A DNA stretch of 64,000 nucleotides from SCTM01 sp965279655. GTDB lineage: Bacteria; Pseudomonadota; Alphaproteobacteria; Rhodospirillales; Rhodospirillaceae. The notes under the pieces are model-generated. The model saw only the letters and a list, made by a program, of their open reading frames with translations, made no database searches and was not told the DNA's origin. A program made the translations under genes and the position numbers. Below are positions 7,799-15,976 of the stretch, piece by piece. The stretch covers positions 4,464,001 to 4,528,000 of the forward strand of contig OZ257255.1 of the NCBI GenBank assembly GCA_965279655.1, read 5' to 3'. Within the stretch, counting starts at the first letter, position 1. The number at the start of each line of letters is the position of its first letter.

Positions 7799-8881
7799 CT
7801 ATCGTTTCGCGCTAACGGTTCTCTTCAGCACGCCCTCGCGCGTCAGCAGTTCGCGCTTGCGCTCAACGCCCCAGCGGTAGCCGGTGAGCTTTCCGTCGGT
7901 CGCCACGACACGATGGCAGGGGATGATCACCGATACCGGATTTGCACCGCACGCCGTGCCGACCGCGCGCACGGCCTTCGGCGCGCCGATGCGGCGCGCG
8001 AGTTCGGCATAGCTGATCGTTTCGCCCGCCGGGATCCGGCGCAGGCCTTCCCACACGCGCTGCTGAAACGCGGTGCCGAGCACATCAAGGGGGAGCTTCG
8101 TGCCGCGGCGGGGCTGTTCGACGATCTCCACGACTCGCGCGACGGTCTTGGCGAAGGCCGCATCGCCGGCCGCGATCTCGGCCTTCGGAAACCGCGCGGC
8201 GAGTTCACGGCGCAGCACGCGCGCATCGTTGTCGAGGAACAGCGCGCAGAGTCCTTTGTCTGTCGCCGCGACCAGCACCTTGCCGAGCGTTGAGTCGGCG
8301 ATCGCAAAGCGGATCGTCATGCCTTCGCCGCCGGCGCGATAGCTTTTCGGCGTCATGCCCAGGACGCCGGCGGCGGTCTCGTAGAAGCGGCTGCCGGACG
8401 AATACCCCGCGTCGTAGATCGCACCGGTGACGGTGGCGCTTTTCTGCAGGCCGTTGCGAATCTGCTGGGCGCGGTGCGCGGCGCCGTAAGCGCGCGGTGT
8501 CAGGCCGGTGGCTGCCTTGAAGAGGCGATGGAAGTGATGCCGGCTGAGCCCGGCCGTGGCCGCGAGGTCGGCGAGGCTCGGCGGCGCTTCGGCGCGTTCG
8601 ATCAAGCGGCACGCCGCCGCCACGGCGGCCTGTGTTTCGGTTGCCGGCGAAACGCCATCGGGCTTGCAGCGCTTGCAGGCCCGGAACCCGGCCGCGCGGG
8701 CGGCGGCGGGCGAATCGTAGAAGGCGACATTGCGCCGATGGGCCCGCCGCGACGGGCACGAGGGGCGGCAGTACACACCGGTGGTCTTGACCGCATAGAC
8801 GAATCGCCCGTCCGCGACGGTGCTGCGGCTCTGCACGGCATTCCAGCGGGCCTGGTCGATGGGGGGAGCGAGGGAGGGCAT
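7799..8881 (-). CDS. ada: Ada: methyl-phosphotriester/O6-methylguanine DNA methyltransferase and AraC-type regulator
   Basis: A 360-residue protein with the full Ada domain order. The N-terminal zinc domain has cysteines 38, 42, 69 and 72 (YCRPSC and CKRC); Cys38 is the one that takes methyl groups from phosphotriesters. An AraC helix-turn-helix follows (SRHHFHRLFKAATGLTPRAY). The C-terminal O6-alkylguanine methyltransferase domain has the active-site motif PCHR (Cys322). It repairs alkylated DNA and, once methylated, activates its regulon. I start at 8881, where GGAAAGGA stands just upstream; a longer open frame reaches 8971 without such support. No alkB or alkA lies beside it. Confidence 0.95.
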   Translation of the reverse strand: MPSLAPPIDQARWNAVQSRSTVADGRFVYAVKTTGVYCRPSCPSRRAHRRNVAFYDSPAAARAAGFRACKRCKPDGVSPATETQAAVAAACRLIERAEAPPSLADLAATAGLSRHHFHRLFKAATGLTPRAYGAAHRAQQIRNGLQKSATVTGAIYDAGYSSGSRFYETAAGVLGMTPKSYRAGGEGMTIRFAIADSTLGKVLVAATDKGLCALFLDNDARVLRRELAARFPKAEIAAGDAAFAKTVARVVEIVEQPRRGTKLPLDVLGTAFQQRVWEGLRRIPAGETISYAELARRIGAPKAVRAVGTACGANPVSVIIPCHRVVATDGKLTGYRWGVERKRELLTREGVLKRTVSAKR

Positions 8882-9122
8882 GGGGTCCTTTCCGGCAGAG
8901 TAGCCAACTCCCGCCTTATCCCTCCACCGGCCTTCCCCTGCATCCCGTGGATTGCTGCCAAATTCCCACATCCCCGGCGGGTGCGACCGGTCGGAAAGCC
9001 CGTCTCGCGATAGCGAGTCAAAACCTATTGGAAAAATTAACGAATCTTGGGTACAGAGTTCCCCTGTTACGGGAGAAAGACACCGCTATAACGGGCGTCT
9101 TCCGAGGGGAGAAGTCTGGCCA

Positions 9123-10835
9123 ATGGCTGGCGTTCAATTCGAAGTTCAGACCTATAACGCCGGTAAGTGGGCCATCGCCGAGGTGGTTCCGACCGAGGAA
9201 AGCGCGCGCGCCAAGGCCGACGCCCTGCTCTCGCAGAAGAACGTCGCCGGCGTCCGCATCATCAAGGAATCCCATTTCGCCACCGACGCCCGCCGCGAAT
9301 CCGAGATCTTCAAGAAGATCAAGGAAACGGACAAGGCCGAGGACTTCGCGATCCAGCCGATCGACAGCGCGCCGGTCTGCGACAAGATCGCCGACTATTA
9401 TAAGACCGCCGCGCGCGCGACGATGGCGCGCCTGTTCACCAAGTATCTCGAGAAGCACGAGGTCACGCCGCTCGAGATCATCCACAGCCCGTCTTACCTC
9501 AAGCGTGTGATGAACCTCGACACGCTGGTGCCGTCGGCGGTCGACAAGGTCGCCGGCTTGCAGGCGAAGGCCACCGGTGAGGATTCCCGCAAGCGCCGCG
9601 ACACGATCTTCGCCGCGCTCGATCAACTGGCCAAACGCGCGCGCGAAGCGGAAGGCAAGGAGATCCCCGAGCTGAAAGGCTCGACGCTGGACGAAGTCCT
9701 CAAGCGCATCGACGCCAAGACGCCGGATTCCGACGAGCGCGCGTTCATGGCGAACTTCGCGCTGACCAAGGTGTCGCTCAATTGGCAGGGCCTGCTCGGC
9801 AAGATGACCAATCTCCTGCCGATGGCGTCCTCGCAGACGGACAATCGCGCCATCGCCATGGTCGACGAGATGATGGCCGATATCCTGGTGGCCAAAACCA
9901 TCATCAAGGATGTGATCGGCGTCTCGAAGCACATGGGCGATGCGCTGATGCGCATCCTCGACCTGATCGAAGGCAAGTGCGCGCCGACCAAGTTCGCCGC
10001 CCCCGAAGTGCTGGAAATGCTCAACACGCTGTTCGCGGCCAATAAGCTGCCACGCTGCAAGGCGGCGCTGATCGAGCGCGTGGAACGCGACCTGAAGAGC
10101 GTTGTCCGCTTGACCAGCAGCGAGACCACAACGGCGGACAAGGAATTCTTCAACCAGATTCTCGAGCGCGTCGTGACCGACCGCGGCGTTTACGGCGGCA
10201 TGCCCGTCGCCACCGGCCTCGCCGAGCGCTGGGCGCGCCTGCACAACATCGGCGGCACCACCGGCCGCAAGAAGGCGATCGAGGGCGTGTGCGGCCTGTT
10301 GGAATCCGGCAAGCGCAAGTTCGTCTATCTGCTGTCGCTTTACGACGAGAAGTCGGAAGCCGAAGTGCGCGGCATGATCGAGGTGCAGATCCGCGGTCTC
10401 GTCGGCCAGCTCAACACCATCCAGAAGATCGCTCCGAGCGCACGCACCGAAAAGGCGCGGCTGCAGGAAGTCACCGCGGTGCAGAAGCTGGTTTTGGACT
10501 CACACCTCGAAGAGCGCTTCAAGAACCCGATCGCCGAGGCCTTCGACAAGCTGGTGGCGGACTACATCGTCGCCGAGAACGTGATTCAGCGCCTCGATGA
10601 TGCACGCCTGCCGTTCCGCGATCGCGCCACGCGCCTGGTGACGTTCTGCGCCTCCGGCGTGCTGACCGTCGGCAAGGCCAGCGCCATCGCGCGCGAGACC
10701 ATCGTCGGCTACTTGCGCCGCAAGGATTTCATCATGGAGCTCACCGCCGATCTCCCGGATCCGGCGGACAAGGAAAAGGCGATCAAGGAGTTCTACACCT
10801 TGCTCGCCGGCACCGGCTTCAACGTCGCGGGCTGA
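9123..10835 (+). CDS. large hypothetical helical protein
   Basis: A protein of about 570 residues that I do not recognise. The first 50 residues look like a small alpha/beta module (VQFEVQTYNAGKWAIAEVV, then a helix and VAGVRIIKES). The remainder reads as long amphipathic helices rich in K, R, E and D, without signal peptide, transmembrane helix or known catalytic motif, which suggests a cytoplasmic helical-repeat or scaffold protein. Coding extends in frame back to 8952, but the upstream part is poor in composition. The ATG at 9123 follows a GAGGGGAGAAG stretch about 14 bases away. Its end overlaps the convergent bufC by 17 bases. No function is proposed. Confidence 0.65.
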   Translation: MAGVQFEVQTYNAGKWAIAEVVPTEESARAKADALLSQKNVAGVRIIKESHFATDARRESEIFKKIKETDKAEDFAIQPIDSAPVCDKIADYYKTAARATMARLFTKYLEKHEVTPLEIIHSPSYLKRVMNLDTLVPSAVDKVAGLQAKATGEDSRKRRDTIFAALDQLAKRAREAEGKEIPELKGSTLDEVLKRIDAKTPDSDERAFMANFALTKVSLNWQGLLGKMTNLLPMASSQTDNRAIAMVDEMMADILVAKTIIKDVIGVSKHMGDALMRILDLIEGKCAPTKFAAPEVLEMLNTLFAANKLPRCKAALIERVERDLKSVVRLTSSETTTADKEFFNQILERVVTDRGVYGGMPVATGLAERWARLHNIGGTTGRKKAIEGVCGLLESGKRKFVYLLSLYDEKSEAEVRGMIEVQIRGLVGQLNTIQKIAPSARTEKARLQEVTAVQKLVLDSHLEERFKNPIAEAFDKLVADYIVAENVIQRLDDARLPFRDRATRLVTFCASGVLTVGKASAIARETIVGYLRRKDFIMELTADLPDPADKEKAIKEFYTLLAGTGFNVAG

Positions 10836-11586
10836 TTTCGCGAAACGTTCCGCCCAGCAAGTGATCCCGCAGCGCCGTCTGCAGGTCGAACGCCGCATCC
10901 ACGGCCAACGCCATTTCCGCCGCGTCTGCGAGGCCGGCGCCCGCCGCCAAGGCGGCGAGTAAGGCCATGTCGCCGATGCCGATCTCGCGCATGGGCACGA
11001 CGTCATCCACCCGTGTGATCAGCACGCGCTGCGCGACGTTCATGTCCACCGCGGGGATGTCCGTCACGTCGGGCTGGTTCAATTCCCAGATGGTGAGGAT
11101 CGGGAAGGACGACGGCACGATCCGCGTCGCCGGATGGAGCGAGAGTTCGAGCGTCTCCAAATCCTCCGGCGCGCGCGTCTGGACCGTCGCCGGCACGAGA
11201 TGTGCGGCGTCGGCCGCGAAATAACTGTCGCTGCGCGCCCATTCCAATCGCGCCACGTCGGGGAGATAGGGCAATTCGCGCGCGGGGGCGAAGGCCGCGA
11301 TGAAGTCGGGCAAGGCGTCGCCGTAGGCGGAGAGCTGGGGAACCCCCGGCGGGTGCGCCGCGACGAAGGCGCCGGCGAGGCGGCGGAAGAACGCCGCGCC
11401 GACGATGCGCTGGGTGACCGGAAAGGCCGTCGCGAGAATCTCGGCGAGGCTCTCCTGCACGGTGGTGCGGTAGACATCGATGCGGTCGGCGACGCGGCCG
11501 TGTGACGCACGCACCTGCGCCGCGAGGGCGCCGTCGCTGCCGCTTGTCACCGCGGCGCGGAACGCGCGTTGCAGGTCACGCAGCAC
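10819..11586 (-). CDS. bufC: BufC/HvfC-type protein (DUF2063), bufferin maturation partner
   Basis: A 255-residue protein whose N-terminal half is a DUF2063 domain (FRAAVTSGSD, YRTTVQESLAEILATAFPVTQRIVG, FVAAHPPGVPQLSAYGDALPDFI). In known bufferin operons this family is the partner of the DUF692 oxidase and helps it recognise the precursor peptide. The start codon lies inside the 3' end of bufB (11-base overlap), so the two are translationally coupled. The gene follows bufA and bufB on the minus strand and ends tail to tail with the unknown helical protein. The pairing with bufB makes the call secure; its biochemical role is taken from the family. Confidence 0.9.
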   Translation of the reverse strand: MLRDLQRAFRAAVTSGSDGALAAQVRASHGRVADRIDVYRTTVQESLAEILATAFPVTQRIVGAAFFRRLAGAFVAAHPPGVPQLSAYGDALPDFIAAFAPARELPYLPDVARLEWARSDSYFAADAAHLVPATVQTRAPEDLETLELSLHPATRIVPSSFPILTIWELNQPDVTDIPAVDMNVAQRVLITRVDDVVPMREIGIGDMALLAALAAGAGLADAAEMALAVDAAFDLQTALRDHLLGGTFREISPRR

Positions 11587-12433
11587 GGCGCAACTCCTCC
11601 GCCCGCGCCGCTTCCGCCAGCAGCACCGGAATCTGCGGGACCTCCAGGTCCCATTCGATCAGGGTCGGCTTGGGGCCGACGCGCTTGAGCGCATGTTGGT
11701 AGAGCGCCCACACGTCGTCGCACACCGTGCAGCTGTGCGTGTCCACCAGCACACGATCGTCGCCCTCGCCGCGCGCGGAATGCCCCGCCAGGTGCATCTC
11801 GCCCACCGCGCCTGCGTCGATGGCGTCGACATAAGCGCGCGCGTCGCCGCCGGTGTTGGCGCAGGTGACGTGGATGTTGTTGAGATCGAGCAGCAGCCCG
11901 CAGCCGGTGCGCTTGACGAGCGCATTCAGGAAGTCGGGTTCCGTCAAGGTGGAGGCGGTGAAGCTCAGATAGGCGGAGGGATTCTCCACCAACAGCTTGC
12001 GTCCGAACTTCGCCTGCGCGCGATCGATGTTGCGCGTCAGCATCTCCAGCGTTTCCGCCGTGTAGGGCAAGGGCAGCAGGTCGTTGAGGTAGGCGCCGTC
12101 GGTGACGCTCCAGGCCAGGTGCTCGGAGATCAGCGCCGGCTTCACCCAGTCGAACAGGGCGGAGAGACGATTGAGATGATCTTCATCGAGACCCTCCGCG
12201 GAGCCGAGCGACAAGCCGACACCGTGACAGCTGATGGGATAGCGCGCGGCGATGCGCGCGAGCATGCCGCGCCGCGGTCCGCCGGCGCTCAGGAAATTCT
12301 CGCTATGCACTTCCAGCCACGGCACGGCGCGGGGCGCGTCCGCCGCCTCGGCCGCGAACGCCGCCATATGAACAGGACGAAGCCCGATTCCGGTGCCGGA
12401 GATCGGGCTTTGTGGGGTCGCAGCGAAACGCAC
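11576..12433 (-). CDS. bufB: BufB/HvfB multinuclear non-heme iron oxidase (DUF692, MNIO)
   Basis: A 285-residue DUF692 (MNIO) enzyme. This TIM-barrel family uses a cluster of two or three irons to oxidise cysteine side chains of ribosomal peptides. Candidate metal ligands are visible in the expected order: GIGLRPVH, WLEVHSENF, SCHGVGLSLG, ISEHLAW, LLVENPS, LLLDLNNIHV, MHLAGH and VDTHS. The start is GTG at 12433, six bases after the bufA stop, with AAGGCGG ten bases upstream inside the end of bufA. A strong hairpin covers codons 8-18. Its partners bufA and bufC flank it, giving the classical precursor-oxidase-partner order. Confidence 0.92.
   Translation of the reverse strand: MRFAATPQSPISGTGIGLRPVHMAAFAAEAADAPRAVPWLEVHSENFLSAGGPRRGMLARIAARYPISCHGVGLSLGSAEGLDEDHLNRLSALFDWVKPALISEHLAWSVTDGAYLNDLLPLPYTAETLEMLTRNIDRAQAKFGRKLLVENPSAYLSFTASTLTEPDFLNALVKRTGCGLLLDLNNIHVTCANTGGDARAYVDAIDAGAVGEMHLAGHSARGEGDDRVLVDTHSCTVCDDVWALYQHALKRVGPKPTLIEWDLEVPQIPVLLAEAARAEELRRAA
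12380..12410 (-). promoter_or_regulatory. strong hairpin at the start of bufB
   Basis: Perfect 9-base arms (12380-12388 and 12402-12410) continue, after one bulged base (12401), into a further self-complementary TCCGG/CCGGA. On the bufB messenger it folds about 23 bases into the coding region. No U-run follows, so it is not a typical terminator. Its place between precursor and enzyme suits attenuation, RNA processing or messenger stabilisation, so that more precursor than enzyme is made. Part of it codes for the conserved GIGLR motif, so chance cannot be excluded. Confidence 0.45.
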
Positions 12434-12439
12434 GTTGGC

Positions 12440-12781
12440 TTAGCCGCCTTTCTTCTCCGGCGGCGTTTTCGGGGGCGCCGCGGCCTCGTCGAACGGCTGG
12501 GTCTTGCCGCCCTTGGCCACGCAGGAGCCGAGTTCCACCAACAACCAGTCGTTGCCGGCGTTGGTCTTCGACGCCTTACCGGCGCAGGAGTGACTGCCGT
12601 TCGCCGCGTGGCAGGCGTTTTCGCCAGCCTTGGCGATACCGTAGCACTTTTCCTTGCCCTTGTGTTCGCCCGCCAGGGCAGGGCTGAGGCAGAAGGCCAC
12701 GGCACCCGCGACCGCGGCGGAAAGCGCCTGCGGACTCATCCGACGCCCTGGGCGACGTTGTGGGATGCGGGACTGGGGCAT
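12440..12781 (-). CDS. bufA: BufA-type bufferin precursor peptide (DUF2282)
   Basis: A 113-residue exported precursor. The N-terminus has an arginine-rich n-region (PQRRPGRR) and a hydrophobic stretch ending ALA-GE, a signal peptide cleaved near residue 38. The mature part has exactly four cysteines (46, 57, 66, 87) in the family pattern EKCYGIAKAG, ENAC, HSCAG and ELGSC. Bufferins are RiPP metallophores: the MNIO enzyme converts core cysteines to thiooxazole-type groups and the exported peptide buffers copper or other metals in the periplasm. After the fourth cysteine there is a Lys/Pro/Glu-rich tail of 26 residues. An internal ATG at 12739 would drop the arginines, so I keep 12781. Confidence 0.88.
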   Translation of the reverse strand: MPQSRIPQRRPGRRMSPQALSAAVAGAVAFCLSPALAGEHKGKEKCYGIAKAGENACHAANGSHSCAGKASKTNAGNDWLLVELGSCVAKGGKTQPFDEAAAPPKTPPEKKGG

Positions 12782-12853
12782 GACGACAAGATAGAAGCCT
12801 GTTCTCCCAGGGCGAAGTCACACCTGAGTGAAAGGCCCAAGGTCACGGGGAAC

Positions 12854-13231
12854 TCACGGGGTCGGGATGACCTCAATGCCGAAATCCGCGCCCATGTCTT
12901 TCGTATAGAAAGCGAGGTGTTCCTTGATCGCGGCGGACTTGGCGATGGGTGCTTCATAGCTCCACACGGCGTTGTCAGCGCGTGCGCCGTCCGCGGACAC
13001 GAGCGAGAAATAGCGCGCGTCGCCTTTGTGCGGGCAATGGGTGCTGCGGTCGGTGGGCTGGAACAGCTCCATGCGGGCGTCGCCGCGCGGCAGGTAATAG
13101 ACCGGCTCGTGCCGGCTTTCCTCGAGCTTGATGGCCTGGGTGCTGTCGGCCACGGTCTGGCCGCGCCAGGTCACGCGCACCCGGCCCGGAAACGGCGCCA
13201 TGTGCAGATGATAGGCGGGCTTCTCGCTCAT
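12854..13231 (-). CDS. DUF427 domain protein
   Basis: A compact 125-residue protein made almost entirely of one DUF427 domain, recognised by RVRVTWRGQTVADS, the YYLPRGDARMELFQP stretch and the STHCPHKGDARYFSL motif with its conserved Cys-Pro-His-Lys-Gly. The family is a small beta-barrel fold of unknown biochemical role. It lies 15 bases downstream of the alpha/beta hydrolase gene on the same strand and 72 bases before bufA. Co-transcription with either is possible but not shown. Confidence 0.88.
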   Translation of the reverse strand: MSEKPAYHLHMAPFPGRVRVTWRGQTVADSTQAIKLEESRHEPVYYLPRGDARMELFQPTDRSTHCPHKGDARYFSLVSADGARADNAVWSYEAPIAKSAAIKEHLAFYTKDMGADFGIEVIPTP

Positions 13232-13246
13232 GCTCAGGTTCCGTCC

Positions 13247-14086
13247 TTACGCTGCATCGAGGAACGCGGCCACGGCGGCGGCTTTGCCGCGCAGGCCTTC
13301 GGGCGTGCGTTCGGACGGCAACACCGCCTGCTGGCTGTTCTTCACGAGCGATGCGGCGAGTGCCACGCCTTCGTTGAGCGGATCGTCCGCGCTCGCGGCA
13401 CAGAATGTCGGCTGTGTGATCAGCGGCAGGCGCTCCCGGTCGGCGTGACGGAAGGACGCGCGATAGCCTTTGTGATAGGTCGTCAGCGCCTTGAGCACGT
13501 CGACGACGATGGCGTGGATCGCCGCCGGCGGCGGGACCTTCTGATTGCGCGCGAACTCCGGCGTCTTGCGGAAGTAGGGGAAGTACATGGTCTGGTCGCG
13601 CACGAAGTGCCAGGCCCAGATGTACTGCCGTCCGAACTCGTCGGGCACCATTTCGGGGGCGTAGTTGGCGATGAAGTCCTTCTTGTCCTCGGCGGAGAAC
13701 ATGCCGATGCCGTCGAAGATCAGCCGCCGCACGCGGTCGGGATGGCGGATCGCGAGTTCAGAAGCGATATGGGCGCCGGTGTGGCTGCCGAACACATCCA
13801 CCTTGTCGAGTTTCAGGGCGTCGAGGATCCGCGCCACGCTGTCGGCGTAGTAGTCCATCTCCGGCACGTCGAGGGCGGGCGGGGCGGAATCGCCGTTGCC
13901 CAGGGTGTCCGGCGCGATCACCCGGCGGTTGGCGCCAAGCTCGCCCATCAGACCCACGAGCGTGATCGCCGAGGCCGGCGAGGCATGGATCATGTAGAGC
14001 GGCAGCTTGCCCGGCGCATCCGCGCCACAGTGCCGGTAGTGCACCAAGCCTTCCTTGATGCGGATGAAGGCGCGATCGATATCCAT
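13247..14086 (-). CDS. alpha/beta hydrolase fold protein with altered nucleophile elbow
   Basis: A 279-residue alpha/beta-hydrolase fold protein. The oxyanion region is MIHASPASA, followed by VIAPDTLGNGDS, a cap domain (about 135-205) and a C-terminal segment beginning PTFCAASADDPL, which would place the acid of a triad. The nucleophile elbow, normally G-x-S-x-G, reads FGSHTGAHIA, so histidine occupies the serine position. Either the catalytic chemistry differs or the protein is not a serine hydrolase. It heads a minus-strand series with the DUF427 gene and diverges from the sphingolipid operon. The substrate is unknown. Confidence 0.8.
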   Translation of the reverse strand: MDIDRAFIRIKEGLVHYRHCGADAPGKLPLYMIHASPASAITLVGLMGELGANRRVIAPDTLGNGDSAPPALDVPEMDYYADSVARILDALKLDKVDVFGSHTGAHIASELAIRHPDRVRRLIFDGIGMFSAEDKKDFIANYAPEMVPDEFGRQYIWAWHFVRDQTMYFPYFRKTPEFARNQKVPPPAAIHAIVVDVLKALTTYHKGYRASFRHADRERLPLITQPTFCAASADDPLNEGVALAASLVKNSQQAVLPSERTPEGLRGKAAAVAAFLDAA

Positions 14087-14195
14087 GGGCGGGCTCCTTG
14101 AAGGCGGTATTCTAGAGCGCGGGGTGATTCCGGTCGCAACAATTGTTACATTCTGTCAATTGACCCGTATCGGCGAATTGGCGAAAAACCGCCCC

Positions 14196-15974
14196 ATGCA
14201 AACATCGGCGACTTTGACATCCGCCGCGGCTCCCACGGCGGCACCCCAATTGCATCCCACGCCCAGCGTCAGCCCGGGCGTGCCGCAGCGGAATGCCGAC
14301 TTCGCGACCCTGATCGAGGCGCTGGAATACGCGGCGCGCGGCGTTGCCGGGTTCAATTTCTACAACTCGCGGGGGGTCCTCACCGAGGTCCTGAGCTATC
14401 GCGATTTGCGCGACCGCGCCGTGAGCACCGCCGGACGCTTGGTCGCCGCCGGTCTGAAGCCGGGCGACCGCATCGGTCTCTTGGCGGCGACGGGATCGGA
14501 TTTCCAGATCCTGTTCTTCGCCGGGCTCTATGCCGGGATCATCCCCGTGCCATTGCCGCTGCCGACCGCGTTTGGGCGGCGCGAAGGCTACATCGACCAA
14601 CTGCGCGGGCAGCTGCAGTCCTCCGGTGCACGCATGGTGTTTGGGCCGGCCGAATTCCTGCCCATCGTCACGGAAGCAGCACAGGGTCTCGGTCTCGCGC
14701 GCATCGGTATCCGCGCCGATCTTGAATCCCTGCCGGAACAACCCGGTGCGATCCTGAAACCGCAGGTCGATGCGCTTTGCTACATCCAATACAGCTCCGG
14801 CTCCACGCGCTTCCCCACCGGCGTGTGCATCAGCCACCGCGGCTTCATGGCCAACTCGAGCGCCATGTGCCGCAACGGCGTGCAGATTCGCAGTGGCGAT
14901 CGCGGCATGTCCTGGCTGCCGTTCTTCCATGACATGGGTCTCGTCGGCTTCATGCTGTCGCCGATGACGGCGCAGATCGCCGTCGATTACATCGCGACCG
15001 AGGATTTCGCGCGCCGTCCGATGACGTGGCTCAAGCTCATGTCGGACAACGGCGGCACGGTGTCCTATGCGCCGTCGTTCGGTTACGAACTCTGCGCGCG
15101 GCGTGTGTCCGCGATGGCGGAAGGCTCCCTGCAACTCGACCTCTCGAAGTGGCGCATCGCCGGGATCGGCGGCGAGATGATCAAGCCGAAAGTCATGCAG
15201 CAATTCGCGGATGCTTTCCGGCCGTACGGCTTCTCCGACAAGGCGTTCTGCGCCAGCTACGGCATGGCGGAAACCGTGCTCGCCATCAGCTTCGCCGAGG
15301 CCGGCACGGGCATGACCATCGATCGCATCTCGAAGGACGGTATGGCCACGCATCGGGCCGAGCCGGTGTCCACCGACGACGATCGCGCCCGTGTGTTCGT
15401 GTCCTGCGGCAAGATCATCCCCGGTCACGTGGTGGAAATCCGCGACACCGAGATGCGCGTGCTCGGCGAGCGCCAGGTCGGCCGCATCTTCGCCAAGGGC
15501 CCGAGCATCATGCTCGGCTATTACAACGACGCCGACGCCACGGACGAAACGCTGCAGGACGGTTGGCTCGATACCGGCGATCTCGGGTACTGGGTCAAAG
15601 ACGAACTCGTCATCGTCGGCCGCGCCAAGGACATGTTGATCATCAACGGCCGCAACATCTGGCCGCAGGATATCGAATGGACCGTGGAGCGCATGGAGGG
15701 CATGCGTTCCGGCGATTCCGCCGCCATCGTCCTGACCGGAGCCGACGGCAGCGATCAGCCGACGATCCTGGTGCAATGCCGTCCCGCCGATCCGGCGGAG
15801 CGGGCGAAGATGATCGCCGCCGTGCGCGCGCGCGTGCAGGAAGCGGTCGGCGTCGCCTGCGACGTGGTGCCCGTGCCGCCGCGGTCGCTGCCGAAGACGT
15901 CCTCGGGCAAGCTCGCGCGCGGCCGCGCCAAGAGCCTGTTCGAGCGCGGCGAACTCACCGCGGTCGCGGACTAA
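14196..15974 (+). CDS. fatty acyl-AMP ligase / acyl-ACP synthetase of the ceramide locus
   Basis: A 592-residue ANL enzyme of the fatty acyl-AMP ligase type. The phosphate loop reads YSSGSTRFPTG (about 197-207), with the divergent proline/threonine end typical of FAALs rather than CoA ligases. LPFFHDMGLVG, SYGMAETVLAI, DGWLDTGDLGY and RGRAKSLFERGEL follow in order. Such enzymes make acyl-adenylates and load them on an acyl carrier protein; one is encoded two genes downstream. In Caulobacter an equivalent acyl-ACP synthetase feeds serine palmitoyltransferase. I start at the ATG at 14196; the open frame extends to 14055 but there overlaps the divergent hydrolase start. The cerR-like gene follows after two bases. 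Confidence 0.85.
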   Translation: MQTSATLTSAAAPTAAPQLHPTPSVSPGVPQRNADFATLIEALEYAARGVAGFNFYNSRGVLTEVLSYRDLRDRAVSTAGRLVAAGLKPGDRIGLLAATGSDFQILFFAGLYAGIIPVPLPLPTAFGRREGYIDQLRGQLQSSGARMVFGPAEFLPIVTEAAQGLGLARIGIRADLESLPEQPGAILKPQVDALCYIQYSSGSTRFPTGVCISHRGFMANSSAMCRNGVQIRSGDRGMSWLPFFHDMGLVGFMLSPMTAQIAVDYIATEDFARRPMTWLKLMSDNGGTVSYAPSFGYELCARRVSAMAEGSLQLDLSKWRIAGIGGEMIKPKVMQQFADAFRPYGFSDKAFCASYGMAETVLAISFAEAGTGMTIDRISKDGMATHRAEPVSTDDDRARVFVSCGKIIPGHVVEIRDTEMRVLGERQVGRIFAKGPSIMLGYYNDADATDETLQDGWLDTGDLGYWVKDELVIVGRAKDMLIINGRNIWPQDIEWTVERMEGMRSGDSAAIVLTGADGSDQPTILVQCRPADPAERAKMIAAVRARVQEAVGVACDVVPVPPRSLPKTSSGKLARGRAKSLFERGELTAVAD

Positions 15975-15976
15975 CC

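Noticed and set aside
11480..14101. Open frame of about 870 codons on the plus strand
   Set aside because: It crosses five minus-strand genes with recognisable families (bufC, bufB, bufA, DUF427, hydrolase). It is an artefact of high GC.
14112..15776. Open frame of about 550 codons antisense to the acyl-AMP ligase gene
   Set aside because: No domain; the ligase on the other strand has all ANL motifs.
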